Shown piece by piece: positions 37,931 to 46,487 of a stretch of DNA of 64,000 nt. Origin of the DNA: Gp1-AA145 sp963757135 (GTDB taxonomy: Bacteria; Acidobacteriota; Terriglobia; Terriglobales; Acidobacteriaceae); NCBI GenBank assembly GCA_963757135.1, contig CAVWQE010000006.1, forward strand, positions 248,001 to 312,000, written 5' to 3'. The notes under the pieces were generated by a model. The model was not told the DNA's origin. It made no database searches and saw nothing but the letters and a program-made list of their open reading frames with translations. A program made the position numbers and the translations under genes. Position 1 is the first letter of the stretch; the number at the start of each line of letters is the position of its first letter.

Positions 37931-39163
37931 TCACTTTTCCCCGAAGAGAACTTCGCCGTTGCGGATCGTGTAGCGCACGTTGGAGAATGCCGTCACGTCC
38001 TGGCCAGGGTCGGCGTCGAGGACAACGAGGTCGGCCTTCATGTTTTTCGCGACGCGCCCGCGGTCGGAATCTCCGAACTTTCGCGCCGGATTCGTCGTGA
38101 GTGACGCGAGAATCTGCTTATAGCTCATGCCTGCCTGCGACATGAGTGTGAATTCCATAGTCGTGTCGTAGTGGTCGATATATCCGATATCCGTTCCAAA
38201 CAGAATATCGCCGCCGGCTTGCGAGTAAGCACGGACCTGATCGACCATCTGGGAAATCCAGGCCGCGCGTTGCTGGTCGGGGATGCCTGCTTTGCGTCCC
38301 TCGACATCGAATAAGGTCAGCGTCGGTATCAGGCTCAGGTTCGCGCGCTTGAGTTGGTCGGTGAATTCAGGTGTCCATGGTGGTGATTGGGGCAGAGTAT
38401 GTGCCAGTACATCGACGCCGCTATCCATCGCAACCCGCACTCCGTCCATATTCGTCGGATGGGCGAAGACCGGAATACCGTGCCGATGCGCCTCGTCAAC
38501 CGCAGCCTTCGCAGTGGCTACGGGCAGGAGAGCAACTTTCCCGTATCCCTGATCGGAACCTGCGAATAATTTAATTCCATTTGCACCCTTCGCTACGTGA
38601 TCACGCACGAGAGCGATCGCCTGGTCGGGCGTCTCTGTGTTCGGAATCTGGATATGGTTTTGGCGGAGAAAATCACGAACATACACTGGCTCAATCGTCC
38701 AGATGGGCTCACCGACGGTAAGAATACGCGGGCCACGCAGCTCACCGCTTTCGATGCGGCGGCGCAGCGTCAGAGTGTTGTCGAGCACTGAGGCGACGTC
38801 AAACACCGTGGTAAAACCCCAGCGGTTGAACATTGTGTCCAGTTGTTGATCAAGTTGCTTGGCATCCGAATCTTTTGAGTGAAGAAGAGCGGGAGTGAGG
38901 ATGTGGACGTGACTGTTCCAGAATCCCGCGGTAACGACGAGTCCTCTGCAGTCGATGACTCTTGCCGAGTGCGGGATCTTGACCGTCGAAGCGGGACCAA
39001 CGGAAAGAATGAGGCCGTCGCGCACCACGATCGATCCGTTTTCGATCGGTGGATCTGCAGGTGAGGTATAAATCTTTGCGCCAGTCAGTGCCAGGTCAGC
39101 AGCGCGTGCCACGCTGCCGGCGATAAACATCACGCTAAAAAGCAGAGCTAGTCGGATTCGCAT
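37931..39163 (-). CDS. exported amidohydrolase family protein
   Basis: 410 residues. The signal peptide (RIRLALLFSVMFIAGSVARA) is followed by a short beta domain and a metal-dependent TIM barrel: NSHVHILT (His-x-His ligands), GANGIKLFAG with the bridging Lys, IPVFAHPTN, VDVLAHTL, ILFGTDIGY (Asp ligand), and a final beta part (KNMKADLVVLDADPG). This is the imidazolonepropionase-like/prolidase group of amidohydrolases, many of which split dipeptides or cyclic amides. It is probably periplasmic. An ATG 13 codons upstream (39202) is possible, but the signal peptide begins at 39163. The IS110 element ends about 107 bases beyond its stop. Confidence 0.9.
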   Translation of the reverse strand: MRIRLALLFSVMFIAGSVARAADLALTGAKIYTSPADPPIENGSIVVRDGLILSVGPASTVKIPHSARVIDCRGLVVTAGFWNSHVHILTPALLHSKDSDAKQLDQQLDTMFNRWGFTTVFDVASVLDNTLTLRRRIESGELRGPRILTVGEPIWTIEPVYVRDFLRQNHIQIPNTETPDQAIALVRDHVAKGANGIKLFAGSDQGYGKVALLPVATAKAAVDEAHRHGIPVFAHPTNMDGVRVAMDSGVDVLAHTLPQSPPWTPEFTDQLKRANLSLIPTLTLFDVEGRKAGIPDQQRAAWISQMVDQVRAYSQAGGDILFGTDIGYIDHYDTTMEFTLMSQAGMSYKQILASLTTNPARKFGDSDRGRVAKNMKADLVVLDADPGQDVTAFSNVRYTIRNGEVLFGEK

Positions 39164-39300
39164 ATATCGGAATATACGAATTCGGCAGTGCTGTTGTTTC
39201 AAATATCGTCAGAGCACCGCGCGGTTAGAGGACCGCTGGTGTATCGCTTTCAGGAAGGTAATTCGGCGGGTGGTGTCGCAGAGGCGACGAACTTTGGATG

Positions 39301-39334
39301 GAAACACAAAGGCGACCACACACGGGTGGCCGCC
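39301..39334 (-). terminator. rho-independent terminator of cspA
   Basis: On the minus strand GGCGGCCAC pairs with GTGGTCGCC (9 bp, one G-T pair) and is followed by TTTGTGTTTC. It lies 12 bases past the cspA stop. Confidence 0.75.
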
Positions 39335-39346
39335 ATTCGTTCAGGT

Positions 39347-39547
39347 CTAAAGCGCGCTTACGTTCTCAGCTTGCCAGCCCTTCGGTCCCTTGGTCACTTC
39401 GAACTGCACTGCCTGACCTTCTTGCAGGCTCTTGAATCCGCCCGCCTGAATGGCAGAGAAATGCACGAAAACGTCTTCGCCGGTCTGACGGCTGATGAAG
39501 CCATAGCCCTTGGCGTCGTTGAACCACTTAACTGTTCCTTGTTCCAT
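39347..39547 (-). CDS. cspA: cold shock protein (CspA family)
   Basis: 66 residues, the normal size. It has KWFNDAKGYGFISRQ (RNP1) and DVFVHFSAI (RNP2), the nucleic-acid-binding motifs of the OB-fold cold shock domain. It binds single-stranded RNA and DNA as an RNA chaperone. A TTGACA on the minus strand at 39725-39720 would give a leader of about 140 bases, similar in size to the regulatory leader of cspA in E. coli. A terminator follows the gene. It faces away from the small-protein/RRM cluster that starts at 39826. Confidence 0.97.
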   Translation of the reverse strand: MEQGTVKWFNDAKGYGFISRQTGEDVFVHFSAIQAGGFKSLQEGQAVQFEVTKGPKGWQAENVSAL

Positions 39548-39725
39548 ATCTTGTATTGTGTTCCTTTGTTGTAGTTACGCTGGAAAGACTCGGAGGAAAA
39601 CGTTGTGCAGGTGACTGGCTGTTGAAGCAAGAGCTGCTCACGACCGATTCGTCTAACGTACGACGTGATACTACGCTCTGCGCAGCAGCTTAGCAAACAA
39701 AATCTTGTAACCCTTTTACTGTCAA
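39548..39725 (-). promoter_or_regulatory. cspA promoter and long leader
   Basis: TTGACA at 39725-39720 (minus strand) is the clearest -35 box; the -10 element about 17 bases on is weak (TTTTGT). The following 140 or so bases up to the ATG contain short complementary blocks and no reading frame. A long structured leader is usual for cold-inducible csp genes; thermal control here is an inference. Confidence 0.45.
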
Positions 39726-39825
39726 CGGCTAATTGCCTCGCGACCCGCCGCATCGGGTCCCATTGCAAAAGTATGACGTTTGTCGAATTACAGCGTAGTA
39801 TGAAAGCAGCAGGATTGGAGCGGCG

Positions 39826-39969
39826 ATGGCCCGCGATTCAGTTGAGCAGTTCAGAAATTTGGTCGCAGGTTCGACCAGTGAGCAGGATTCAAAGCAGATT
39901 ACCGACCTTATCGCGCAGCTCGACCGCGATCTTGAAGAAACTCAGAAGGTCGCAATCGAAGAACGCTAA
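39826..39969 (+). CDS. small acidic helical protein, 47 residues
   Basis: MARDSVEQFRNLVAG begins a 47-residue frame with GGAG five bases before the ATG. The second half (KQITDLIAQLDRDLEETQKV) is a strongly charged amphipathic helix. No family recognised. It starts a run of plus-strand genes (40073, 40213, 40812, 41260), although 103 bases separate it from the next one. Confidence 0.55.
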   Translation: MARDSVEQFRNLVAGSTSEQDSKQITDLIAQLDRDLEETQKVAIEER

Positions 39970-40072
39970 CCTGCCGTAATTCCGGCGGAAACCTCAACTC
40001 TTAACCTCGAAGACACGCCCCGCAGAATTGCGCCTTCGCGATTGAGAAAGCATCTCGGAGAAGGAGCAACTC

Positions 40073-40216
40073 ATGTCGGCTATCAACGGCGATAAAGCGC
40101 GTTTCAATAAAGACCGCAAATCAAAGATCGCGCGGCGCGCACGCAATCGCAAAATTTTTGGAGATCTGAGAACGCCGCCTTCGAAACCGGCGGCATCGGC
40201 AAAGGTGTCAGGATGA
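40073..40216 (+). CDS. small basic protein, 47 residues
   Basis: MSAINGDKARFNKDRKSKIA opens a 47-residue frame rich in Lys and Arg (KIARRARNRKIFGDLR), with AAGGAG six bases before the ATG, one of the best ribosome binding sites in the window. Its stop overlaps the ATG of the next gene as ATGA, which strongly supports coding. The composition suggests RNA or ribosome binding. No family name is known to me. Confidence 0.7.
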   Translation: MSAINGDKARFNKDRKSKIARRARNRKIFGDLRTPPSKPAASAKVSG

Positions 40217-40815
40217 GCGCGCCCACAATGATGTTACCCGCGGATCCGGTTTCGCCACCCGCCAAGAAAAAACGCGTACTGCTGGTCGATACCTCGCGCA
40301 CCAAGCGCGACCTGCGCTCTGAAACCATGCGCAAGCTCGGCATTGAGGTTGATTGTGCGAGCGACGTAGCCGAGGCGCGCTGCTGGTGGCGCGTGGACCT
40401 GTACGATCTGGTGCTGTTCAGCGGGGACGCAGGCGTTGGGTCGCGAGATATGTTTTGCGATGACATAAGGAATGCGGCGCCTCTGCAGCAGATCATGTTC
40501 CTGGTCGGCAAACCCGAGTACCTTGCGGCTGCGCCTGGCCTGGAGGTCGCTGCAATCGAAAAAAATGACGCACCCGCGCTCTGGAGTGACGTGAAGGCCG
40601 CGCTGGCTTCCAATTCATCTGGACAACCCTTGATGCAGCGTTGGGGGATTCTGGAGGCTTGCCGCAAAATTTCCGCAGTCAGATCAGTTTCAGAAGCCCG
40701 GTCGAAGGCCCTGCGCGATCGCCCTTTACCGCCCCGAGATTCTGAAGTTTCTCAAGCGCGGCGCACCAGAGCGGCTGAATTTCTGGATCAATCAGTTACG
40801 GAGAACACGCAATGA
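40213..40815 (+). CDS. degenerate receiver-domain protein
   Basis: 200 residues. Residues 20-135 follow the fold order of a response-regulator receiver (KKRVLLVDTSRTKRDLRSET, DLYDLVLFSGDAG, QIMFLVGKPEYL), but the phosphoacceptor position in DLVLFSG is a Ser where Asp is expected, and the N-terminal acidic pair is reduced to one Asp. It should therefore not be phosphorylated normally. The C-terminal 65 residues are basic and helical (ILEACRKISAVRSVSEARSK), without a recognisable output domain. The start overlaps the preceding small gene and the stop overlaps the RRM gene, so all three are coupled. Confidence 0.75.
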   Translation: MSAPTMMLPADPVSPPAKKKRVLLVDTSRTKRDLRSETMRKLGIEVDCASDVAEARCWWRVDLYDLVLFSGDAGVGSRDMFCDDIRNAAPLQQIMFLVGKPEYLAAAPGLEVAAIEKNDAPALWSDVKAALASNSSGQPLMQRWGILEACRKISAVRSVSEARSKALRDRPLPPRDSEVSQARRTRAAEFLDQSVTENTQ

Positions 40816-41192
40816 AGAACCTTTACGTTGGCAACCTGCCTCACAGCACCACCGAAGACGAATTACGCAACCTGTTCCAGGCCCACGGAGCCGTGGAACG
40901 AGTCAGCATGGTCACCGACCGCGAAACCGGAAGGTCGCGTGGCTTCGCCTTCGTCGAGATGACCGATGCCGGAGAGGCCGAGAAGGCCATTGCCGCATTA
41001 AACGGAACCGAACTTGGTGGGCGGACGCTCAAAATCAATGAGGCTAAGCCGAAGACCGATCGCCCTCGCGGTGGCCAGGGTTTTGGGGGCCGTAGCGGCG
41101 GCGGGCAGCGCTCCGGTGGCGGACGCTCAGGCGGCGGAGGCCGCGACGACTATCATGGCCATGCGCGCCAGCCGCGCGAGCCACGCTGGTAG
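40812..41192 (+). CDS. RRM-type RNA-binding protein with glycine-rich tail
   Basis: 126 residues. One RNA recognition motif spans residues 1-80 with RNP2 (NLYVGNL) and RNP1 (RGFAFVEM); the tail is Gly/Arg/Ser-rich (GGRSGGGQRSGGGRSGGGG). Similar small RRM proteins in cyanobacteria are cold-induced and bind single-stranded RNA. The ATG overlaps the stop of the pseudo-receiver gene. cspA lies 1.3 kb away facing the other direction, so this looks like an RNA-handling neighbourhood. Confidence 0.95.
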   Translation: MKNLYVGNLPHSTTEDELRNLFQAHGAVERVSMVTDRETGRSRGFAFVEMTDAGEAEKAIAALNGTELGGRTLKINEAKPKTDRPRGGQGFGGRSGGGQRSGGGRSGGGGRDDYHGHARQPREPRW

Positions 41193-41259
41193 GTCAGAAC
41201 CCAGCGGCAACTCTGATTAATGCCTGATAAACTATGAAAATCAACTAAAGGACTTCCCC

Positions 41260-41478
41260 ATGCCACGAGGCCGATCTACATTCAACAAACGCCAGAAGGA
41301 ACAGGCGCGCCAGCAGAAACAACGCGACAAAGCGGAACGCAGGAGCCAGCGTAAGCAGGAAGGTCCCGAAAGTCCAATGGACAGCGCTGATGAAATGGCT
41401 GAATTACGCCGTCACGCCGAGGAACAAGCCGCGCTTTTTCATATTGGCTCGGATGATAACACCGAGCAGTCCGAGTAA
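41260..41478 (+). CDS. small charged protein, 72 residues
   Basis: The N-terminal half is strongly basic (FNKRQKEQARQQKQRDKAER), the second half acidic (PMDSADEMAELRRHAEEQAA). It is predicted to be helical throughout. AAAGGA lies about 8 bases before the ATG. No family name is known to me. It may belong with the small-protein/RRM group upstream, from which it is 67 bases away. Confidence 0.6.
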   Translation: MPRGRSTFNKRQKEQARQQKQRDKAERRSQRKQEGPESPMDSADEMAELRRHAEEQAALFHIGSDDNTEQSE

Positions 41479-41839
41479 ATAATCAGTCAATAGTGATTGC
41501 ATCCCTCAATGGGCTGCGCTAGGCTTATTTTGCTCTTGCGATTTCCCTCCCCTCCTTTCAGATATCCACCCGTCGTTTGCGCCGAAGCTGCATAGCAGCC
41601 TCCGGATGATGGGTTTGGGACGACTTACCCACAAGATATGGTGTTTTAAGACTTGACCCTGGCTTAATTTCGCCGTTAGAGTAGCTCTAATTTGTGTCCC
41701 GCCCACCCAGCCTGGACGGTTCTTTTTTGGAGCGAACCGCAAGAGGCATCTGAGTAGTAACTGGCAGCAGGTTCCCTCTTTGGAAATGAATTGAGTAGCC
41801 CGTTTTCACGGGATGACAGGCTGTGAGAAGGAGTGCAAG
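41479..41839. other. intergenic region upstream of smc
   Basis: About 360 bases. The only feature noted is a possible promoter, TTGACC at 41653-41658 and TAGAGT at 41677-41682, 18 bases apart. AAGGAG at 41828-41833 is the smc ribosome binding site. A 78-codon minus-strand frame (41506-41742) has no sign of being real. Confidence 0.35.
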
Positions 41840-44800
41840 TTGCTCAAACTGAAAAAGCTCCAGATCCTCGGGTTTAAATCCTTCTGTGATCGCACTGAAC
41901 TCAAGTTTCACGGGGACGGTGTGGCTGCGATTATCGGGCCGAATGGCTGCGGCAAATCTAATATTGCCGACGCCATCTCGTGGGTCCTCGGCGAGCAGTC
42001 TGCCAAGACGTTGCGCGGATCGCGGATGGAAGACGTCATCTTTGCTGGCACGCGTGACCGCAAGCCAACCGGAATGGCCGAGGTTTCGCTGACCCTCATC
42101 GATCCCGATGTATATGACGGTCCGGACAAGAACGACCCGACCGAACTGCTTTTGCAGGATGAAATGCCCGTTGAAGACTGGGACGAAGCCGAGATTCGTA
42201 CTCGCGCTGCAGAAGAGGTGGAGCGCATTACCGAAGAATCGCAGCCCGGGCAAACCGAAGAAGTAGAGGTGCCACGGGGCAAAGTGATCTCCATTTCCAT
42301 GGCATTTCCGGACGATGAGCCCATTTTCGCAGGCGGAGCTACGGCCGCCCTGGCCCGTAGTAACTCTGACATGAGAGCGACTGCCGATCATAGCGACACT
42401 CAGGTCGTGCTCAAAATCCGCCGCCGCAAGTTCAATCAGCAGCAATCGCGCGCCGGGGAGATCGCAGTCACCCGGCGGCTGTTCCGCTCCGGCGACAGCG
42501 AATACTTGCTCAACGGAAAGCTCTGCCGCCTGCGCGACATTCAAGAGCTCTTTATGGGCACCGGCCTGGGGCCAGAGTCTTATGCGCTGATTGAGCAGGG
42601 ACGCATTGGGCAAATTCTGAGCAGCCGTCCAACAGACCGGCGGGCGATCATTGAAGAAGCTGCCGGAATCACGAAATTCAAAACCAAGAAGCGGCTGGCA
42701 GAAGCGCGTCTGGAAGACGCGAAGCAGAACTTGGCGCGCGTGAATGACATTTTTGAAGAAGTCACGCGGCAGATGAACTCCCTCAAGCGGCAGGCATCGA
42801 AAGCCGAGCGCTATGCGAAGCTCCGCGATGAAATGCGGGCCAGACTGCGCGTCGTGACTGCCAGCCGGTTCGCGCAGTTTGATCAGCAGCACGCAGAACT
42901 CGATGCACGGATCACCGCCATTGCTGAAGAGATGCGGGTGCAGGCAGAAGGCGTCCGCGGAATGGAAGCTGAACTCGGCGAGCGCACCCAGCGCGGATAC
43001 ACGATTGAATCTGAAATCCGCGAAAATGATTCCAGGCTGAGCGACATCAAGCTCGAGGTTGATCGCAAGCAGGCGCAGCGCCGGCATAACGAAGAACGCT
43101 GCAATGAGTTGACGCAACGAGCCGCTTCGCATGACGCAGAGATTGAGCAGGCGCGGCTCCGTCTCAGCTCGCTCGAAGAAGAATTAAATTCCAACCGCCA
43201 GGTGCTCGAGTCTGCGGCGGCAGATCTGGCTGCAGCCCAGCAGGAACTCGAAGCCAGCATGCTGCAGGCGACAATGGCAGCGGCTTCATTGACCGATCTC
43301 GAACAAACTCAAGAACTATCGCGGGTTGCGATTCTCGAGTCGGTCGCTGCAATTTCCAATCTTCGCAATCAGCTCACGCAGGCCGAAGAGCGGATGGCTG
43401 CCGGCGATCGCGAAGCACAGCGGTTGCAGTCGGAGATGGCGTCCGCCCGCACCCAGGCCGAAACCTTCGGCGGCGAGCGCGGACAGCTAGCGATCGAGTT
43501 CGAATCGGTCTCACAGCGCGTCGCGGCGCTGACCGCAGAGATTGCGCAGGCCCGCGAACTGCTTGATGTTAAGCGCAAGCAGGAATCGGAAGGTAAAAAC
43601 CGGCTCGACGGTCTGCGCGCGGAATTCGCAACCGCACTCGGCAAGAAGGGATCTCTCGAAGCCGTCATCGCGGAGCACGGCTATTCCACCGAATCTGTAC
43701 GGCGGCTGTTCCAATCGGGCGGCCTTCAGGGCGGACGCGCTCCGGTGGGGGTGCTTGCCGATTTTCTGGAGGTCGAGTCGCGCTACGAAGCTGTCGTAGA
43801 AGATTTCCTGCGCGATGAACTGAACTACATCGTGGTGAAGTCATGGGACGCAGCCGACGAGGGCTTGCATCTTCTGCGATCAGACGTTGATGGCCGAGCC
43901 ACATTCCTGGTGCATCCGGAGGATTCGCAGGCGCGCTTCTCATTTGATGTTCCTGATGTGCCTCCGCCAGCCAATGAATCTATCATTCCGTTGAAGCGGA
44001 CAATTCGCGTGCTTGACGGCTTCGGAAAATCGCTGGAAGTCATTCTGCCGAAGCTGCGTGATGGGTACATCGTGCCAGATCCGGCCTTCGCTCGCGACCT
44101 GGCATTGGAAAATCCGGATGCGTTTTTCCTGTCTCAAAGCGGGGAATGTTTTCACAATGTGACCGTCACCGGAGGCAAACAGCGCGCCGAAGGGCCGCTC
44201 TCAATGAAGCGGGAGTTGCGTGATGTCCTGCGATTAGTCGGTGAACTTGAACAAGCGCTGCGGCACGAAGAAACGCGTGTCCTGCAACTTGGACACGAGA
44301 TCAAGGACCTGACCACCCGGCTCGAACGTCTGGAAAACGACAAGCGTGAGTCGGAAAAGAACGCCATGACCTCCGGCCATGCGCTTCGTCAGCTTGATGG
44401 AGAGATGGCGCGCGTACGGGAGCGCTGCAACATTTGCGAACGCGAACTGGCGCGATTGGGTGCGGAGCGCGGGTCCCAGGAAGAAATTATTCGCGAGCGG
44501 CAAACGAGCATCGATGCTGCCGAAGGTGCACGTGCTGAACTGGAGTTAGCCGCGGTGTCGGCGCAACAGCAACTGGCAACGATGCGCGAAAACCGCAATC
44601 TGACGGCACAAACTGCTTCCGAACGGAAAGCGCATGCAGCCACGCTCGAAGAGCGGCATCGTTCGGCGGCGTCCGTGCTGCAGAGAATCGAAGTGCTCGC
44701 GGGCGAGATGCAGGCGCGCATCGCAGCTTTGCAAGGTCAGATCGAATCGGCATTTGCCGAAAAATCTCAGCGCGAAGTAGAGAATCTTGAAATCGCGGGC

Positions 44801-45742
44801 AAACTGCTCGATTTCGATTCCGAACGTAATGCCTGCCAAGCCCGAGCTGGATTGTTGCAGGTTGAGTCTGAGCAGGTACGAGCGCGTCTTGCAGAAATTG
44901 ATGCACTGCTCCGCGATGCCCGCGCTGCTCTCGATGCATCCCGCGATCGCAAGGCGGAACTCGCCACCGCCGCCGTGAAACTACAGTCCGACGCGGAACA
45001 TCTCGCCCACACCTGCATTAACGAACTGGGCGTGCAGCGCGTCGAACTTATGTCCGACGCTACCCTGCCGCGCGTCGCAGGCGATGAACTGGCAGCCGAA
45101 GAGCATGCCTGCCAGGAGATGCGCTCGCGCCTCGATGCCATGGGCCCGGTGAATATGATGGCCCTCGAAGAATACAAAGAAACGGCCGAACGCCAGGCAT
45201 TTCTCGATACCCAGCGCAAAGATCTCCTCGATTCAATCGAAAACACGACCGCCACTATTAAGGAAATCGAAACCTTCTCGCGGCAGAAGTTCGAAGAGGC
45301 GTTCAGCAAGATCAACGAGAATTTCCAGGTCACCTTCAAAAAACTTTTTGGCGGCGGCCAGGGATTCATGCGCCTCACCGATGAAGAAAACAGCGCCGAG
45401 AGCGGTATTGATGTAGTGGCATCGCCTCCGGGTAAAAAGCTGCAGAATGTCTTGTTGCTCTCCGGCGGCGAAAAAGCCATGACCGCGCTCGCCTTGCTGG
45501 TCGGCATCTTCCAATATCAGCCGAGCCCATTCTGCATTCTCGACGAAGTGGACGCGCCGCTCGACGAAGCCAATATCGGCCGCTTCACCGATCTGGTCAA
45601 AGAGATGAGCGTGCAAACCCAGTTCGTGCTCATTACGCACAGCAAGAAGACCATGAGCATCGCCCCGGTGCTTTACGGCGTGACCATGCAGGAACCGGGC
45701 GTGTCGAAGCTGGTGTCGGTGAGGTTTGGAGCGACGGCGTAG
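41840..45742 (+). CDS. smc: chromosome segregation protein SMC with acidic insertion
   Basis: 1300 residues from a TTG with AAGGAG six bases upstream. The ATPase head has the Walker A IIGPNGCGKSNIADA near residue 35, the C-terminal signature LLSGGEKAMTALALL and Walker B FCILDEVDAPLDEAN. Two long coiled coils flank a hinge at about 620-790. SMC compacts and aligns newly replicated chromosomes as a dimer with ScpA and ScpB. It is about 100 residues longer than most bacterial SMCs because of an insertion at roughly 92-205, beginning in a Glu/Asp-rich stretch (ELLLQDEMPVEDWDEAEIRT), between EVSLTLIDPD and IAVTRRLFRSGDSEYLLNG in the N-terminal head. Confidence 0.96.
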   Translation: MLKLKKLQILGFKSFCDRTELKFHGDGVAAIIGPNGCGKSNIADAISWVLGEQSAKTLRGSRMEDVIFAGTRDRKPTGMAEVSLTLIDPDVYDGPDKNDPTELLLQDEMPVEDWDEAEIRTRAAEEVERITEESQPGQTEEVEVPRGKVISISMAFPDDEPIFAGGATAALARSNSDMRATADHSDTQVVLKIRRRKFNQQQSRAGEIAVTRRLFRSGDSEYLLNGKLCRLRDIQELFMGTGLGPESYALIEQGRIGQILSSRPTDRRAIIEEAAGITKFKTKKRLAEARLEDAKQNLARVNDIFEEVTRQMNSLKRQASKAERYAKLRDEMRARLRVVTASRFAQFDQQHAELDARITAIAEEMRVQAEGVRGMEAELGERTQRGYTIESEIRENDSRLSDIKLEVDRKQAQRRHNEERCNELTQRAASHDAEIEQARLRLSSLEEELNSNRQVLESAAADLAAAQQELEASMLQATMAAASLTDLEQTQELSRVAILESVAAISNLRNQLTQAEERMAAGDREAQRLQSEMASARTQAETFGGERGQLAIEFESVSQRVAALTAEIAQARELLDVKRKQESEGKNRLDGLRAEFATALGKKGSLEAVIAEHGYSTESVRRLFQSGGLQGGRAPVGVLADFLEVESRYEAVVEDFLRDELNYIVVKSWDAADEGLHLLRSDVDGRATFLVHPEDSQARFSFDVPDVPPPANESIIPLKRTIRVLDGFGKSLEVILPKLRDGYIVPDPAFARDLALENPDAFFLSQSGECFHNVTVTGGKQRAEGPLSMKRELRDVLRLVGELEQALRHEETRVLQLGHEIKDLTTRLERLENDKRESEKNAMTSGHALRQLDGEMARVRERCNICERELARLGAERGSQEEIIRERQTSIDAAEGARAELELAAVSAQQQLATMRENRNLTAQTASERKAHAATLEERHRSAASVLQRIEVLAGEMQARIAALQGQIESAFAEKSQREVENLEIAGKLLDFDSERNACQARAGLLQVESEQVRARLAEIDALLRDARAALDASRDRKAELATAAVKLQSDAEHLAHTCINELGVQRVELMSDATLPRVAGDELAAEEHACQEMRSRLDAMGPVNMMALEEYKETAERQAFLDTQRKDLLDSIENTTATIKEIETFSRQKFEEAFSKINENFQVTFKKLFGGGQGFMRLTDEENSAESGIDVVASPPGKKLQNVLLLSGGEKAMTALALLVGIFQYQPSPFCILDEVDAPLDEANIGRFTDLVKEMSVQTQFVLITHSKKTMSIAPVLYGVTMQEPGVSKLVSVRFGATA

Positions 45743-45752
45743 ATCGAATGCA

Positions 45753-45780
45753 TTTGTATACGTTTGTATTACAATGTATT
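45753..45780. promoter_or_regulatory. operator-like repeats before the ParD/ParE pair
   Basis: TTTGTAT occurs at 45753-45759 and 45763-45769, exactly ten bases apart, and the second is part of the palindrome TTGTA-T-TACAA (45764-45774). One helical turn spacing is typical of ribbon-helix-helix antitoxin operators. The site is 12 bases before the antitoxin ATG. Confidence 0.5.
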
Positions 45781-45792
45781 TAGAGGGCTGAA

Positions 45793-46044
45793 ATGCCGGA
45801 ATCGTCGGTGGTAACTTTACGACTGGACCCACAATTAAAGAAAAAACTGGATCGCCTGTCCTCCGCAATGAGCCGCAGCCGGTCTTTTATCGCGACCGAG
45901 GCGATCCGCGAATATGTGGCTCTAAATGACTGGCAAATTGCAGAGATCAAGAAGGGGATTGCCGAAGCGGACCGTGGAGACTTTGCCAGCGATGCGGATG
46001 TAGAGCGCACGATGCGTAAGTGGACCGGACGGCGTGCGCGTTAG
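45793..46044 (+). CDS. ribbon-helix-helix antitoxin (ParD/CopG-like)
   Basis: 83 residues. SVVTLRLDPQLKKKLDRLS and SRSRSFIATEAIREYVALN form a ribbon-helix-helix DNA-binding fold; the acidic C-terminal half (IAEADRGDFASDADVERTM) would wrap the toxin. GAGGG lies five bases before the ATG. The gene end overlaps the toxin start by 11 bases. It probably represses its own promoter through the repeats at 45753-45780. Confidence 0.9.
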   Translation: MPESSVVTLRLDPQLKKKLDRLSSAMSRSRSFIATEAIREYVALNDWQIAEIKKGIAEADRGDFASDADVERTMRKWTGRRAR

Positions 46045-46318
46045 ATGGGTTAGCGCCTCTCTCGCAAACCTTAATGAAGAAGCCGAGTACATTGCTCAGG
46101 ACAGCCCTGCGGGCGCGGTCCGCACTGTGCAATCAATCAAAGCGGCTGTAAAGCAGTTGGAACAGTTTCCCGCCATTGGGCGCCCAGGGCGAGTAGCGGG
46201 AACGAGAGAGCTCGTCGTAAGCGGGACACCCTACATTATTCCGTACCGGATACGGCAGAATTACGTTGAAGTGCTGCGCGTTTTTCATGGCGCCCGCCGC
46301 TGGCCGAAATCGCTCTGA
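46034..46318 (+). CDS. RelE/ParE family toxin
   Basis: 94 residues from GTG. VRWVSASLANLNEEAEYIAQ, VKQLEQFPAIGRPGRVAGT, RELVVSGTPYIIPYRI and VEVLRVFHGARRWP are standard for the ParE/RelE fold. ParE members poison gyrase, RelE members cleave mRNA on the ribosome; the RHH partner and 'YIIPYRI' end favour ParE. It overlaps the antitoxin gene. Confidence 0.9.
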   Translation: MRVRWVSASLANLNEEAEYIAQDSPAGAVRTVQSIKAAVKQLEQFPAIGRPGRVAGTRELVVSGTPYIIPYRIRQNYVEVLRVFHGARRWPKSL

Positions 46319-46487
46319 GGTTGCCCCGATTTGTGAGTGACCAGTTTGCGCTTGATTTGCAGAAGAGTTTTCACAGTGTGCAGTTACATAAGTCCGGACG
46401 CGGAGCCGAATCCCCGTCACGCCGTGAATGTCAATCCCACTTAAGTGGCAAACGCGTTTTCTCAAAATCCGTTATCATTCTCTGCCG

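Noticed and set aside
41687..43132. 481-codon minus-strand open frame within smc
   Set aside because: It lies fully opposite the SMC head domain, has no recognisable motifs, and is explained by the codon bias of smc leaving the opposite frame open.
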